DNA of 54,769 nucleotides. Source: Bacteroidaceae bacterium (GTDB lineage: Bacteria > Bacteroidota > Bacteroidia > Bacteroidales > Bacteroidaceae). Below, piece after piece: positions 28,800-38,141 of this stretch. How positions within the stretch are numbered: position 1 is the first letter of the stretch; each line of letters starts with the position of its first letter. Made by a program: the position numbers and the translations under genes. The DNA lies in NCBI GenBank assembly GCA_017556585.1, contig JAFYMP010000022.1:1-54769 (forward strand), given 5' to 3'. Under the pieces are notes generated by a model that searched no databases, had not been told where the DNA came from, and saw nothing but the letters and a program-made list of their open reading frames with translations.

Positions 28800-30464
28800 A
28801 TGAAACAGCTTTTCAATAGTATAATCTTAACTTTTGCACTGCTTTTGGCATTGTCTGCTACACTTACTGCGCAAAATAGTATAGTGGAGCAGGATAGTGT
28901 TGTGTCCAATACGGAAGAGACAAAAGAGAGTTTTGTATATCTATTGAATGCCGATGAATTGCGTTATAGCGAAAGAATCAATCCCGATGCACAGATATTG
29001 GTGGGCAATGTTGTCTTTAGACAGGACAGTATGTATATGTATTGTGACAGTGCTCTGTTTTTTCAGGAGGCCAATTCATTTAACGCATATCATAACATAA
29101 GAGTTGAACAGGGCGATACTCTGTTTTTGTACGGCGATTCCCTTTTTTATGACGGCAATACCAGAATATTGAAGATACGTGATAATGTGCGTATTGAAAA
29201 TACTACAATGGTGTTACTGACAGATAGCTTAAACTATGAAAGAGATGCAGAATTGGGATACTTCTTTGCCGGCGGTACATTGTTGGACGAAGATAATACA
29301 CTTACTGCCGATTACGGTCAGTTCCATACTCCTACCAAGATGGCTACATTTATGAAAGATGTCTTTTTAGAGAGTGTGGATTATAGTTTGTCTTCCGATA
29401 CTCTGCTTTACAATACAGATCTTCATACTGCGTATTTTGTCTCACCCACAGAGATTATAAGTGAAGAAACCACAATTCATACCAGTAAGGGAAACTTTAA
29501 TACTGATGTCAAAGAGGCAACTCTGTTGAATCGTTCTGTAATAATTCAGAAAGATGGCGAACAGACTATGGTTGGCGACAGTATAGTCTTTAACGAAAGT
29601 AAGGGACAGGCAGAAGCATTTGGCGGGGTGCAGATAAGAAACTATCCCGATAAGATAGATATGGATGGCGAATATGCGTACTTTAGCCAGGAAAACGATT
29701 CAGCTGTAGTAACCGGTAACGCGCTTGCAGTAGAGTATTCGGCAGGAGATAGTTTGTATATTCATGCAGACACCTTTAGATTGCTTACTTTCTATAATGC
29801 TACAAGAGATACAGTGCTTTATAGAGAAATGCGTGCTTTCAATAAGGTTAAGGCCTATAGAACAGATATGCAGATGGTAGCAGATTCTTTAGTGTTTAAT
29901 TCACTTGATACATGTCTGACATTATACAAAGATCCAATTGTATGGAGTGAAAACCAGCAGGTATTGGGAGAAAAAATAAGTGTATATATGAACGATAGCA
30001 CTATAGAATGGGCACATGTAATAGGTCAGGCTCTGTTTGCTCAGCAGATAGATACAGTTCATTATAATCAGATAGCAGGAAGAGAGATGAAAGCCTATTT
30101 CAAGGACGGTGCTATAGAGCGTACAGATGTTAATGGCAATGTTCTGGTAATTTACTATCCGGAAGACGAAGATATGCAGATGATGGGTATGAATACAACA
30201 GAAGCTTCACAATTATCGGCCTATTTTATGAACAGAGAGGTCTATCAGATAGTAATTCAGAAAAAATCGAACGGTGTGATGTATCCAATGGATCAATTGA
30301 CAGAAAAAAATATGTATCTGGAAAATTTCAATTGGTTCTATAACTTGCGTCCGTTCTCAAGATATGATGTGTTTAATTGGAGAGGTAAGAAAGCAAGTGA
30401 ACAGCTGAAATCTTCTCCGGCTATTGATATACCATTACCTACATTAAACAGAAACAGAAATTGA
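28800..30464 (+). CDS. OstA-like (LptA/LptD N-terminal family) protein
   Basis: Predicted periplasmic OstA/LptA-fold protein of LPS transport. Seen: signal peptide (about residues 1-25, ending LTAQ), then repeated short beta-strand motifs of the OstA type: NPDAQILVGNVVFRQDS, YCDSALF, DGNTRILKIRDNV, LTADYGQF, GDSIVFNESKGQAEAFGG, where each turn places a modification label over a strand. Length 554 is longer than LptA and lacks the LptD barrel. It probably forms an extended beta-jellyroll bridge. Position after surA and in the same genome segment as lptB supports a role in LPS export. Confidence 0.82.
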   Translation: MKQLFNSIILTFALLLALSATLTAQNSIVEQDSVVSNTEETKESFVYLLNADELRYSERINPDAQILVGNVVFRQDSMYMYCDSALFFQEANSFNAYHNIRVEQGDTLFLYGDSLFYDGNTRILKIRDNVRIENTTMVLLTDSLNYERDAELGYFFAGGTLLDEDNTLTADYGQFHTPTKMATFMKDVFLESVDYSLSSDTLLYNTDLHTAYFVSPTEIISEETTIHTSKGNFNTDVKEATLLNRSVIIQKDGEQTMVGDSIVFNESKGQAEAFGGVQIRNYPDKIDMDGEYAYFSQENDSAVVTGNALAVEYSAGDSLYIHADTFRLLTFYNATRDTVLYREMRAFNKVKAYRTDMQMVADSLVFNSLDTCLTLYKDPIVWSENQQVLGEKISVYMNDSTIEWAHVIGQALFAQQIDTVHYNQIAGREMKAYFKDGAIERTDVNGNVLVIYYPEDEDMQMMGMNTTEASQLSAYFMNREVYQIVIQKKSNGVMYPMDQLTEKNMYLENFNWFYNLRPFSRYDVFNWRGKKASEQLKSSPAIDIPLPTLNRNRN

Positions 30465-30466
30465 TT

Positions 30467-30766
30467 ATGGGACTATTTAGTATGCGCACACCACGTAGGT
30501 TCGAACATAAGTATATCTATTATGACGAACGTAAGGAGAAACTCTCTAAAATAGAAGAGAAGGCTAAACGTGATTTGGGTATGTTACCCGAAGAACCGTA
30601 TAATCCTGAATCAATTCGTGGGAAGTTTTTAGAATCTACAACTCATCTTAAAAGAAAAAAAGAGAGTGGAGGTGCTAGTATGTCTCCACAAGTAGCAGTA
30701 GTTCTTATTGTAGTGTTACTGTTAGTCCTGTATTATTTGGTGAATGGTTATTGGTTTGGAACATGA
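30467..30766 (+). CDS. small single-pass membrane protein of unknown function
   Basis: A 99-residue product not assigned to a family. Seen: basic, charged N-terminal two thirds (RRFEHKYIYYDERKEKLSK, about residues 10-28, and a Lys-rich stretch), then a strongly hydrophobic segment (about residues 74-92, valine/leucine-rich) with a short tail, predicting a C-tail-anchored inner-membrane protein with a cytosolic head. ATG 30467 lies two bases after the ostA-like stop; its own stop overlaps the mutL ATG as ATGA. The tight packing argues that it is real. No signal peptide. Function unknown. Confidence 0.7.
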   Translation: MGLFSMRTPRRFEHKYIYYDERKEKLSKIEEKAKRDLGMLPEEPYNPESIRGKFLESTTHLKRKKESGGASMSPQVAVVLIVVLLLVLYYLVNGYWFGT

Positions 30767-32568
30767 GTAGTTTAATAAGAATATTGCCACCCGATGTGGC
30801 ATCGCAGATAGCGGCGGGCGAAGTTGTAAATCGCCCTTCGTCTGTTGTTAAGGAGTTGATTGAAAACTCAGTCGATGCAGGCGCTACCAATATTAAGATA
30901 TTAGTGGTTGACGCCGGACGGACATCTATACAGGTTATAGATAATGGTTTCGGTATGAATCCTGAGGATGCCAAGACTGCATTTCAACGCCATGCAACAT
31001 CTAAAATAAAAGAGTCTGACGATTTATATTCTTTATCTACTTTTGGCTTTCGTGGAGAAGCGTTGGCTTCTATTGCGGCAGTGGCTCAAGTTGAATTACG
31101 TACACGCCGTCAAGAAGACGAAACCGGAATTCTTATAGAGATAGCTGGTTCTGAGATAGTAACCGAAGAGATGGTGGCTTGTCCTGTGGGCTGTAATTTT
31201 ATAGTGAAAAACCTCTTTTTCAATGTTCCGGCCAGACGAAAATTTCTAAAGGGAAATCAGACAGAGTTTGGTCATATATTGACAGAAGTAGAACGTGTGG
31301 CTATAGTAAGACCGGATATAGCGATATCGCTATTCCATCAGGGTGAAGAGGTGCTCTCTTTGCCTGTCTCTTCCTTAAAACAACGTTTGGTAAATCTGTT
31401 TGGAAAAAAGATTAATCAGCAACTGCTGCCTGTAGATGTATCTACATCTGTTTTAACTATAACAGGCTTTACAGGAAATTTGGAGAGTGTACGTAAAAAG
31501 GTATCTGAACAGTATTTCTTTGTGAATGGCAGATATATGAAACACCCTTATTTTCATAAAGCTGTGCAATCTGCTTACGAAGGCATGATACAGGAGGGTT
31601 GTCAGGTTCCATATTTTTTGTTTTTTGATGTTCCTGCAGATAGTATTGACGTAAATATACATCCTACCAAGACGGAAATAAAGTTTACAGACGAACAGGT
31701 GCTTTGGAAAATTGTGGCATCGGCAGTAAAAGAGTCGGTAGGGCGATTTGAGAGCGCACCTATGATAGATTTCAATACATCCGATATGCCCGATATTCCT
31801 GTGATGGATAATACCAAACCGGCTATTCAGCCAAAGGTAAGCTACGACACATCATATAATCCGTTTAAAACAGCATCGTCGCCCATATCGTCATCTCCTA
31901 AAACTACATCGGCATACGGATGGGACAAGTTATATGAAAAACTTGAAAAAGAGAGGCAGAAAGATGATCTTGCTGAACAGGAACTATTTGTGGGAGATGC
32001 AGTAGAACAGAAGTACAAATTGTTTCAGCACAAAAACAGATATATTGTTCTGGAGCAGGAAGGTGGCTTGTGTATAATTGATCAGCATCGTGCCCATACC
32101 AGAATACTGTATGAAAAGTATCTGAATGAGAGTGTTGAACAGGATGTTGTTTCTCAGGGATTGCTCTTCCCGGAAATGTTCCAGCTGTCGCCTATAGATG
32201 CACAATGGTATAGTGAGCTGAAGGATAATTTTGCCGCTATGGGATTCGATATTTCTGATATGGGGCATGGCGCAATAGCTGTTCAGGGTGTTCCTTACGG
32301 ACTTGAAAATCAGAATTACGAAACATTGATTCTTGATATCCTATCATCATACAGAGATGAAACTGTCACGTTAAAAGACCAGCAGGTAGATAGAATGGCA
32401 TTTGTAGTGGCTCAGAAAGCAGCCATTAAGAATGGCAAACCGCTATTGGATGATGAAATGCAGGAGATAGTAAAACAACTGTTTGAAACATCTGTGCCAA
32501 GTAGGACCCCCGATGGTAAGATAGTCTATATACAACAAACAGACGATCAAATAGACCGTCTGTTCTAA
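30763..32568 (+). CDS. mutL: DNA mismatch repair protein MutL
   Basis: GHKL-type ATPase that links mismatch recognition by MutS to strand processing. Seen: ATPase motifs IAAGEVVNRPSSVVKELIENS, DNGFGM and TFGFRGEAL, FNVPARRKF, and a C-terminal dimer domain. The endonuclease motif DQHA(x2)E(x4)E appears here as DQHRAHTRILYE from D440: Ala is Arg and the first Glu is Thr, so nicking activity is doubtful. ATG 30763 overlaps the previous stop by four bases. Length 601. Confidence 0.95.
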   Translation: MSSLIRILPPDVASQIAAGEVVNRPSSVVKELIENSVDAGATNIKILVVDAGRTSIQVIDNGFGMNPEDAKTAFQRHATSKIKESDDLYSLSTFGFRGEALASIAAVAQVELRTRRQEDETGILIEIAGSEIVTEEMVACPVGCNFIVKNLFFNVPARRKFLKGNQTEFGHILTEVERVAIVRPDIAISLFHQGEEVLSLPVSSLKQRLVNLFGKKINQQLLPVDVSTSVLTITGFTGNLESVRKKVSEQYFFVNGRYMKHPYFHKAVQSAYEGMIQEGCQVPYFLFFDVPADSIDVNIHPTKTEIKFTDEQVLWKIVASAVKESVGRFESAPMIDFNTSDMPDIPVMDNTKPAIQPKVSYDTSYNPFKTASSPISSSPKTTSAYGWDKLYEKLEKERQKDDLAEQELFVGDAVEQKYKLFQHKNRYIVLEQEGGLCIIDQHRAHTRILYEKYLNESVEQDVVSQGLLFPEMFQLSPIDAQWYSELKDNFAAMGFDISDMGHGAIAVQGVPYGLENQNYETLILDILSSYRDETVTLKDQQVDRMAFVVAQKAAIKNGKPLLDDEMQEIVKQLFETSVPSRTPDGKIVYIQQTDDQIDRLF

Positions 32569-32589
32569 AGTATATTTCTTTAAGTTCTA

Positions 32590-33582
32590 TTAGTAAGGAC
32601 GGAATCCTATAATCTTACGAACTTCGTTCAAAGTTGCTGCAGCACTTTCGCGTGCCTTTTCTGCACCGATTTTTGCTACACGGTTAAGCAATTCTGTGTT
32701 GCTTGAAAACTCTTTGATACGTTCTCTTATAGGATCTGTGGCAATTACAATATCTTCTGCCAACTGCTTCTTTAAATCGCCATAACGTATAGAACAGTCG
32801 TTCCATTTTTCATCAAAATATTGATATGTATCTTTTGATGAAACAATTTCCAACAGTGTGAACAGATTCTGTATTACATCCGGCTTTTCGCTGTTAGGTG
32901 CTGTAGGACCGCTGTCTGTAACTGCTTTCATCACCTTTTTGCGAATAACAGAAGGTTCGTCGCACAGATAAATACAGTTGCCTTCAGATTTTCCCATTTT
33001 ACCTGAACCATCCAGACCTGGAACTTTCAGGCCACCCTCTTTTGCCAATGAGAATGATTGTGGTTCCGGGAAAAATTCAACATTGTACATCATATTGAAA
33101 CGACGGCCGAATTTACGTGCCATCTCCATATTCTGCTCCTGGTCTTTGCCTACAGGTACTTTGTTTGCCTTATGTATAAGAATATCGGCTGCCATTAGTG
33201 AAGGGTAGGTAAGCAGACCTGCATTTACGTTGTCCGGCTGTTTACGTGCTTTGTCTTTAAAAGAGGTTACACGTTCCAATTCGCCTAAATATGCATTCAT
33301 ATTAAGGTATAGATATAACTCTATAACTTCCGGTACATCGCTTTGAACATAAATAGTAGCTTTTTCAGGATCTAATCCGCAAGCCAAATATTCTGCCAAT
33401 ATAGTACGAACACTGTTCTGTATGTCACCCGGTGTAGGATGCGTAGTAAGAGAATGCCAATCTGCAATAAAGAAAAGGCATTTGTATGCTTCCTGAAGTT
33501 TAATAAAACTTGTTACTGCTCCATAGTAATTACCTAAGTGCAGGTTTCCTGTAGGGCGTATGCCGCTAAGTACTGTTTCCAT
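32590..33582 (-). CDS. trpS: tryptophanyl-tRNA synthetase
   Basis: Class I aminoacyl-tRNA synthetase that charges tRNA-Trp. Seen: HIGH-type signature GNLHLGNYYGA (residues 12-22), KMSKS-type loop GKMGKSEGN, and PSLMAADIL. Length 330. Its 3' end faces mutL across a 21-bp gap. An upstream minus-strand TATCTTCG (33615-33622) may be its -7 box. Confidence 0.96.
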   Translation of the reverse strand: METVLSGIRPTGNLHLGNYYGAVTSFIKLQEAYKCLFFIADWHSLTTHPTPGDIQNSVRTILAEYLACGLDPEKATIYVQSDVPEVIELYLYLNMNAYLGELERVTSFKDKARKQPDNVNAGLLTYPSLMAADILIHKANKVPVGKDQEQNMEMARKFGRRFNMMYNVEFFPEPQSFSLAKEGGLKVPGLDGSGKMGKSEGNCIYLCDEPSVIRKKVMKAVTDSGPTAPNSEKPDVIQNLFTLLEIVSSKDTYQYFDEKWNDCSIRYGDLKKQLAEDIVIATDPIRERIKEFSSNTELLNRVAKIGAEKARESAAATLNEVRKIIGFRPY

Positions 33583-33614
33583 ATATTTATAATGTATTAT
33601 CTTGTTTTCGACTG

Positions 33615-33622
33615 CGAAGATA
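33615..33622 (-). promoter_or_regulatory. possible -7 element for trpS
   Basis: Minus-strand TATCTTCG, one mismatch to TAnnTTTG, 33 bases upstream of trpS. The upstream -33 box reads TTTC at a spacing of 18. Confidence 0.35.
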
Positions 33623-33673
33623 CCATAAAAGAGCCATATTGAAAAAAAAGTTTGAAAAAAGTGTGGAAAAGTT

Positions 33674-33703
33674 TTTGTATATTAAAAAAACTCTCTATCT
33701 TTG
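33674..33703 (+). promoter_or_regulatory. promoter of tRNA-Val
   Basis: TTTG at 33674-33677, an 18-base spacer and TATCTTTG at 33696-33703, a strong match to the -33/-7 consensus, ending 18 bases before the mature tRNA. Confidence 0.75.
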
Positions 33704-33721
33704 CACCGCAATTAAGAACAA

Positions 33722-33799
33722 GGGCGTTTAGCTCAGCTGGTTCAGAGCATCTGCCTTACAAGCAGAGGGTCGGCGGTTCGAATCCGTCAACGCCCACCA
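33722..33799 (+). tRNA. tRNA-Val (anticodon TAC), CCA encoded
   Basis: Full cloverleaf: acceptor GGGCGTT / AACGCCC, D arm GCTC/GAGC, anticodon stem TCTGC/GCAGA with loop CTTACAA (anticodon TAC, reads GTA and other GTN codons), five-base variable loop, T arm GGCGG/CCGTC with loop TTCGAAT, discriminator A and encoded CCA. 78 bases. It has its own promoter and terminator. Confidence 0.97.
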
Positions 33800-33836
33800 A
33801 AAGAGAGTTTGTTGAATTACAGACTCTCTTTTTTTT
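33799..33836 (+). terminator. intrinsic terminator after tRNA-Val
   Basis: Stem AAAAGAGAGT / ACTCTCTTTT (33799-33808 with 33823-33832) that extends by TTGT/ACAG to a 6-base loop, with a run of Ts. The A side begins at the final A of the tRNA CCA. Confidence 0.88.
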
Positions 33837-33891
33837 ATAAAAACAGTAGTAAAAAAATGCTAATCCTGATGTATCTTAATGCAATATTTAT

Positions 33892-33899
33892 TAAATTTG
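33892..33899 (+). promoter_or_regulatory. -7 element for purB
   Basis: TAAATTTG, exact TAnnTTTG, about 60 bases before purB. No TTTG at -33. A small hairpin CTACT/AGTAG with a GAGA loop (33905-33918) follows at the predicted transcript start. Confidence 0.5.
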
Positions 33900-33958
33900 C
33901 ACCGCTACTGAGAAGTAGATAATAACGAAAGACAACATTTAGAAAAAATCACGTGAGT

Positions 33959-35299
33959 ATGAACGAATTAACATCGATATCTCCTATAGATGGAAGATAT
34001 CGTAGCAAGACACACCAACTTGCAGATTATTTTTCAGAATTTGCTCTTATAAGATACCGAGTAAGAGTAGAGATTGAGTATTTTATTTCATTGTGTGAGC
34101 TACCCCTTCCTCAATTAAAGGGTATCAATAGCTCGGCTTATCTCTCATTGAGAAGTATCTGGCAGAATTTTACAGAGCAAGATGCTGCTCATATCAAAGA
34201 GATAGAGAGTGTAACCAATCACGACGTTAAAGCCGTTGAATATTTCTTGAAAGAACAATTTGATAAAATTCCTGAGTTGATAGACTACAAGGAGTTTATC
34301 CATTTTGGTCTTACATCACAGGATATAAACAATACATCTGTTCCTCTTTCAATTAAAGAGGCAATGGAGGATGTCTATTATCCGGCTCTTGAAAACCTGA
34401 TTTCTGTGCTACGCGACTATGCAGAGCAGTGGGCAGAAATTCCAATGTTGGCAAGAACACACGGACAGCCGGCATCACCTACTCGTTTGGGTAAAGAGAT
34501 TCAGGTGTTTGTTTACAGACTTGAGGCACAACTTGAACAGCTGAAAGCAGTTCCTGTTTCTGCAAAGTTTGGTGGAGCAACAGGTAATTTCAATGCACAT
34601 AATGTTGCATATCCTGAGATAGATTGGAAGGCTTTTGGCGCAAAATTCCTAAAAGAGAAATTAGGTGTAGTTCGCGAAGAATATACTACTCAGATTAGTA
34701 ACTATGACAATCTGGCTGCACTGTTCGATGCAATGAAGCGTCTGAATACAATTCAGATTGATATGAACAGAGACTTCTGGCAGTATATCTCTATGGAGTA
34801 CTTCAAACAGAAGATTAAAGCAGGCGAAGTAGGTTCAAGTGCTATGCCACACAAAGTAAATCCTATTGACTTTGAGAATGCTGAGGGCAACCTTGGTATT
34901 GCAAACGCTATACTTGAGCATCTTTCTGCAAAATTGCCTATCTCCAGATTGCAGCGAGATTTAACAGACTCTACAGTTTTAAGAAATGTAGGTGTTCCTT
35001 TTGGACATCAGATGATTGCTATAGCAAGTTCTGTTAAGGGATTGGGTAAATTGCTCATCAACGAAAATAAGATTGCTGCCGATTTGGATGGTTGCTGGAG
35101 TGTGGTAGCAGAAGCTATCCAGACCATACTTCGTAGAGAGGGCTATCCACATCCATACGAAGCATTGAAAGCTTTAACCAGAACAAACAGCCTTATTACA
35201 AAAGATTCTATAATGGAGTTTGTAGATGGGCTTAATGTTTCAGACAGCGTAAAAGGAGAGTTGAAAAATATTACACCAAGTAACTACTTTGGTGTGTAA
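33959..35299 (+). CDS. purB: adenylosuccinate lyase
   Basis: Splits SAICAR and adenylosuccinate in purine synthesis, releasing fumarate. Seen: ISPIDGRY start block, TSQDINNTS, ARTHGQPASPTRLGKE with the catalytic His, and the flexible signature loop SSAMPHKVNPIDFENAEGN. This is the E. coli-like long form. An in-frame GTG two codons upstream exists; ATG 33959 is preferred. Length 446. Confidence 0.96.
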   Translation: MNELTSISPIDGRYRSKTHQLADYFSEFALIRYRVRVEIEYFISLCELPLPQLKGINSSAYLSLRSIWQNFTEQDAAHIKEIESVTNHDVKAVEYFLKEQFDKIPELIDYKEFIHFGLTSQDINNTSVPLSIKEAMEDVYYPALENLISVLRDYAEQWAEIPMLARTHGQPASPTRLGKEIQVFVYRLEAQLEQLKAVPVSAKFGGATGNFNAHNVAYPEIDWKAFGAKFLKEKLGVVREEYTTQISNYDNLAALFDAMKRLNTIQIDMNRDFWQYISMEYFKQKIKAGEVGSSAMPHKVNPIDFENAEGNLGIANAILEHLSAKLPISRLQRDLTDSTVLRNVGVPFGHQMIAIASSVKGLGKLLINENKIAADLDGCWSVVAEAIQTILRREGYPHPYEALKALTRTNSLITKDSIMEFVDGLNVSDSVKGELKNITPSNYFGV

Positions 35300-35366
35300 A
35301 AATAAAATCACACAAAATATTAACCACATTCAAGGCCGTGAGGCTGAATAAAAAAGGTAAAGAATT

Positions 35367-36707
35367 ATGGATACAGAAAACGGAAACAAATTTTTTGCGG
35401 AAAACAGCTCTGAAGAGAATGGTAACCGCTATAACAGGTACGAAAATGGTGGTCATAACGACTATCAAAGTGGCAGAAGAGAGGTGCGCCCTCGTTTTGT
35501 AAGAGTAGATTACAACAGCAGACCACAACACAACAGATACGAGCGCGCTTCACAGGCACAGGGTAATACCGAACAGAGATACGGTTCACAAGACAGACCG
35601 TACGGACAGCGTTATCAGGAGAGACCATCTTATAACCAGAACAGAGGTTATAACCAGGAACGTCAGCAGTATAATAATGGCGGTGGCTATCAGAATAGAA
35701 GTTATGGTCAGAATAATTATGGTGGTCAGAGACCATATAATAACCAGAATGCAGGCCAGCCACGTTTCTATCGCGAACGCGTTCAGGGACAGAATGGCGA
35801 ACAGAATGAAGGCGGCTATCAGCAGCGTTCATATCGTCCACGTGTAAACGAAGGTGGATACAGACCGAATAATCAGTATGGTCAGAACAGACCTTATAAT
35901 AACAACGGCGGATTTAAAAAGCCTGTACAGAAAAAGGCTGTAAGCAACAAAAAACGTATTGAATACAGCGAAGTGTTCCACGATCCAAATGAAGATATAC
36001 GTTTGAACAAGTATCTGGCTAATGCAGGTGTATGTTCACGTCGCGAAGCTGACGACTTTATCAAGGCAGGTGTTGTGAAGGTAAATGGTCAGACAGTTAC
36101 TGAATTGGGTACAAAGGTTAAGAGAGGCGATAATGTATTGTTCCACGATCAGTTGGTAAACATTGAACGTAAAATATATATTCTTCTTAACAAACCAAAG
36201 GATTGTGTAACTACAGTTGACGATCCACAGGAACGCAAGACTGTTATGGATTACATCAAGGGTGCTTGTAAAGAGAGAGTATATCCTGTAGGTCGTTTGG
36301 ACCGCAATACAACAGGTGTGTTGCTTCTTACCAACGATGGTGAAATGGCAACTCGTCTTACTCATCCTAAGTTCTTGAAGAAGAAGATTTACCATGTCCG
36401 TTTGGATAAGAACGTATCTTCAGAAGATATGCAGGCATTGCTTGACGGTGTAAATATAGGCGAAGGTGGTGATGCACGTGCCGATGAGGTAAGCTATGTA
36501 AACGATGATAAATCACAGGTAGGTATTGAAATCCATTCAGGAAGAAACCGTGTGGTTAGACGTATGTTCGATGCGTTGGGTTACCGTGTAACTAAATTGG
36601 ATCGCGTACAGTTTGCAGGTCTTACAAAGAAGAGATTGCGTCGTGGTGACTGGCGTTTCCTGACAGAAAAAGAGGTTAATATGCTGCGTATGGGTTCATA
36701 CGAGTAA
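35367..36707 (+). CDS. rRNA pseudouridine synthase (RsuA/RluB family) with long disordered N-terminus
   Basis: Converts a uridine of rRNA to pseudouridine. Seen: residues 1 to about 205 are low complexity, rich in Asn, Gln, Gly, Tyr and Arg with recurring GYQ/GYN, RPYN and NNGG units; then an S4 RNA-binding domain (about 210-265, IRLNKYLANAGVCSRREADD) and the catalytic domain with Asp312 in GRLDRNTTGVLLLTNDG. Typical RsuA/RluB proteins are 230-290 residues, so the extension is an add-on. It resembles the RGG/YN-rich tails of RNA-binding proteins. The exact rRNA target cannot be told. asnS follows 15 bases later. Confidence 0.9.
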   Translation: MDTENGNKFFAENSSEENGNRYNRYENGGHNDYQSGRREVRPRFVRVDYNSRPQHNRYERASQAQGNTEQRYGSQDRPYGQRYQERPSYNQNRGYNQERQQYNNGGGYQNRSYGQNNYGGQRPYNNQNAGQPRFYRERVQGQNGEQNEGGYQQRSYRPRVNEGGYRPNNQYGQNRPYNNNGGFKKPVQKKAVSNKKRIEYSEVFHDPNEDIRLNKYLANAGVCSRREADDFIKAGVVKVNGQTVTELGTKVKRGDNVLFHDQLVNIERKIYILLNKPKDCVTTVDDPQERKTVMDYIKGACKERVYPVGRLDRNTTGVLLLTNDGEMATRLTHPKFLKKKIYHVRLDKNVSSEDMQALLDGVNIGEGGDARADEVSYVNDDKSQVGIEIHSGRNRVVRRMFDALGYRVTKLDRVQFAGLTKKRLRRGDWRFLTEKEVNMLRMGSYE

Positions 36708-36722
36708 AAAACTGAGATTGAA

Positions 36723-38117
36723 ATGGATTTAAAAAGAACAAAAGTTATAGATCTACTGAAACGTACCGATTTTGGTGCAGAAGTTTTGGTAAAAGGTTGG
36801 GTTCGCACACGTCGTGGCAGTAAGGCAGTAAGTTTTATTGCTTTGAATGACGGATCAACAATAAAAAACGTTCAGGTAGTTGCCGATCTGGAAAAGTTCG
36901 ATGATGAACTGATGAAGCAGATTACCACCGGTGCATGTATCAGCGTTAAGGGTATAATGGTAGAGAGTATAGGCTCCGGTCAGGCAGTAGAGGTTCAGGC
37001 CGCAGAAATAGAACTTTTAGGCCCTTGCCCATCTGATTATCCTATGCAGAAGAAGGGACAGAGCTTTGAGTATATGCGTCAGCATGCCCACATGCGTCTG
37101 CGTACCAATACATTTGGTGCTGTATTCCGTATTCGTCACAATATGGCATACGCAATACATAAATTCTTCCACGATAAGGGATTCTTCTATTTCCATACTC
37201 CACTTATAACTGCTTCCGATTGTGAAGGTGCAGGACAGATGTTCCAGGTTACAACACTTGATTTGAATCGTGTTGCAAAGAGTGGTGAGGTGGATTATTC
37301 AGAAGACTTCTTTGGCAAACCAGCAAATCTTACAGTTTCCGGACAGTTGGAGGGCGAACTTGCAGCAACAGCATTGGGAGCTATCTACACATTTGGTCCA
37401 ACATTCCGTGCAGAAAATTCAAATACTCCTCGCCATTTGGCAGAGTTCTGGATGATAGAACCGGAAATAGCTTTCTACGATATTAACGACAATATGGATT
37501 TGGCAGAAGAGTTCATTAAATATTGTGTTAAGTGGGCTTTGGACAACTGTCGTGACGATCTGGAATTCCTTAACAATATGATTGACAAGGAACTCATAGC
37601 TCGTCTGGAATCGGTAATAAGCACAGATTTTGTACGTTTGGAATATACAGAAGGTATTAAGATACTTGAAAAAGCTGTTGCAGACGGTCATAAGTTTGAA
37701 TATCCTGTATTCTGGGGTGCAGATTTGGCATCGGAACACGAAAGATATTTGGTAGAAAACCACTTTAAGCGTCCTGTAATTCTTACCGGTTATCCTAAGG
37801 ATATTAAAGCGTTCTATATGAAACAGAACGAAGATGGTAAGACAGTACGTGCAATGGATGTACTCTTCCCAAAAATTGGTGAAATAATAGGTGGTTCAGA
37901 ACGTGAGGAAAACTATGATAAGTTGATGCAGCGTATTGAAGAACTGAATATTCCAATGAAAGATATGTGGTGGTATCTGGATACCAGAAAGTTTGGTAGT
38001 TGCCCACATAGCGGTTTCGGACTTGGTTTTGAAAGACTCCTGCTCTTTGTAACAGGTATGCAGAATATCCGCGACGTGATACCTTTCCCACGTACACCTA
38101 GAACAGCAGAATTTTAA
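36723..38117 (+). CDS. asnS: asparaginyl-tRNA synthetase
   Basis: Class II synthetase that charges tRNA-Asn. Seen: N-terminal OB-fold anticodon-binding domain ([22 protein letters not shown]), motif 2 region [22 protein letters not shown] and motif 3 [27 protein letters not shown]. The AENSNTxRH form is specific for AsnRS over AspRS. Its presence implies direct charging of Asn rather than transamidation. Length 464. Confidence 0.96.
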   Translation: MDLKRTKVIDLLKRTDFGAEVLVKGWVRTRRGSKAVSFIALNDGSTIKNVQVVADLEKFDDELMKQITTGACISVKGIMVESIGSGQAVEVQAAEIELLGPCPSDYPMQKKGQSFEYMRQHAHMRLRTNTFGAVFRIRHNMAYAIHKFFHDKGFFYFHTPLITASDCEGAGQMFQVTTLDLNRVAKSGEVDYSEDFFGKPANLTVSGQLEGELAATALGAIYTFGPTFRAENSNTPRHLAEFWMIEPEIAFYDINDNMDLAEEFIKYCVKWALDNCRDDLEFLNNMIDKELIARLESVISTDFVRLEYTEGIKILEKAVADGHKFEYPVFWGADLASEHERYLVENHFKRPVILTGYPKDIKAFYMKQNEDGKTVRAMDVLFPKIGEIIGGSEREENYDKLMQRIEELNIPMKDMWWYLDTRKFGSCPHSGFGLGFERLLLFVTGMQNIRDVIPFPRTPRTAEF

Positions 38118-38141
38118 TTATTAACCTAAAACTAAAATATT

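Noticed and set aside
33652-33840. Open frame of 62 codons across the tRNA-Val gene
   Set aside because: It is the tRNA read as protein, a common annotation artefact.
35365-35841. Long minus-strand frame opposite the pseudouridine synthase tail
   Set aside because: Antisense shadow of a low-complexity coding region; composition is explained by the plus-strand repeats.
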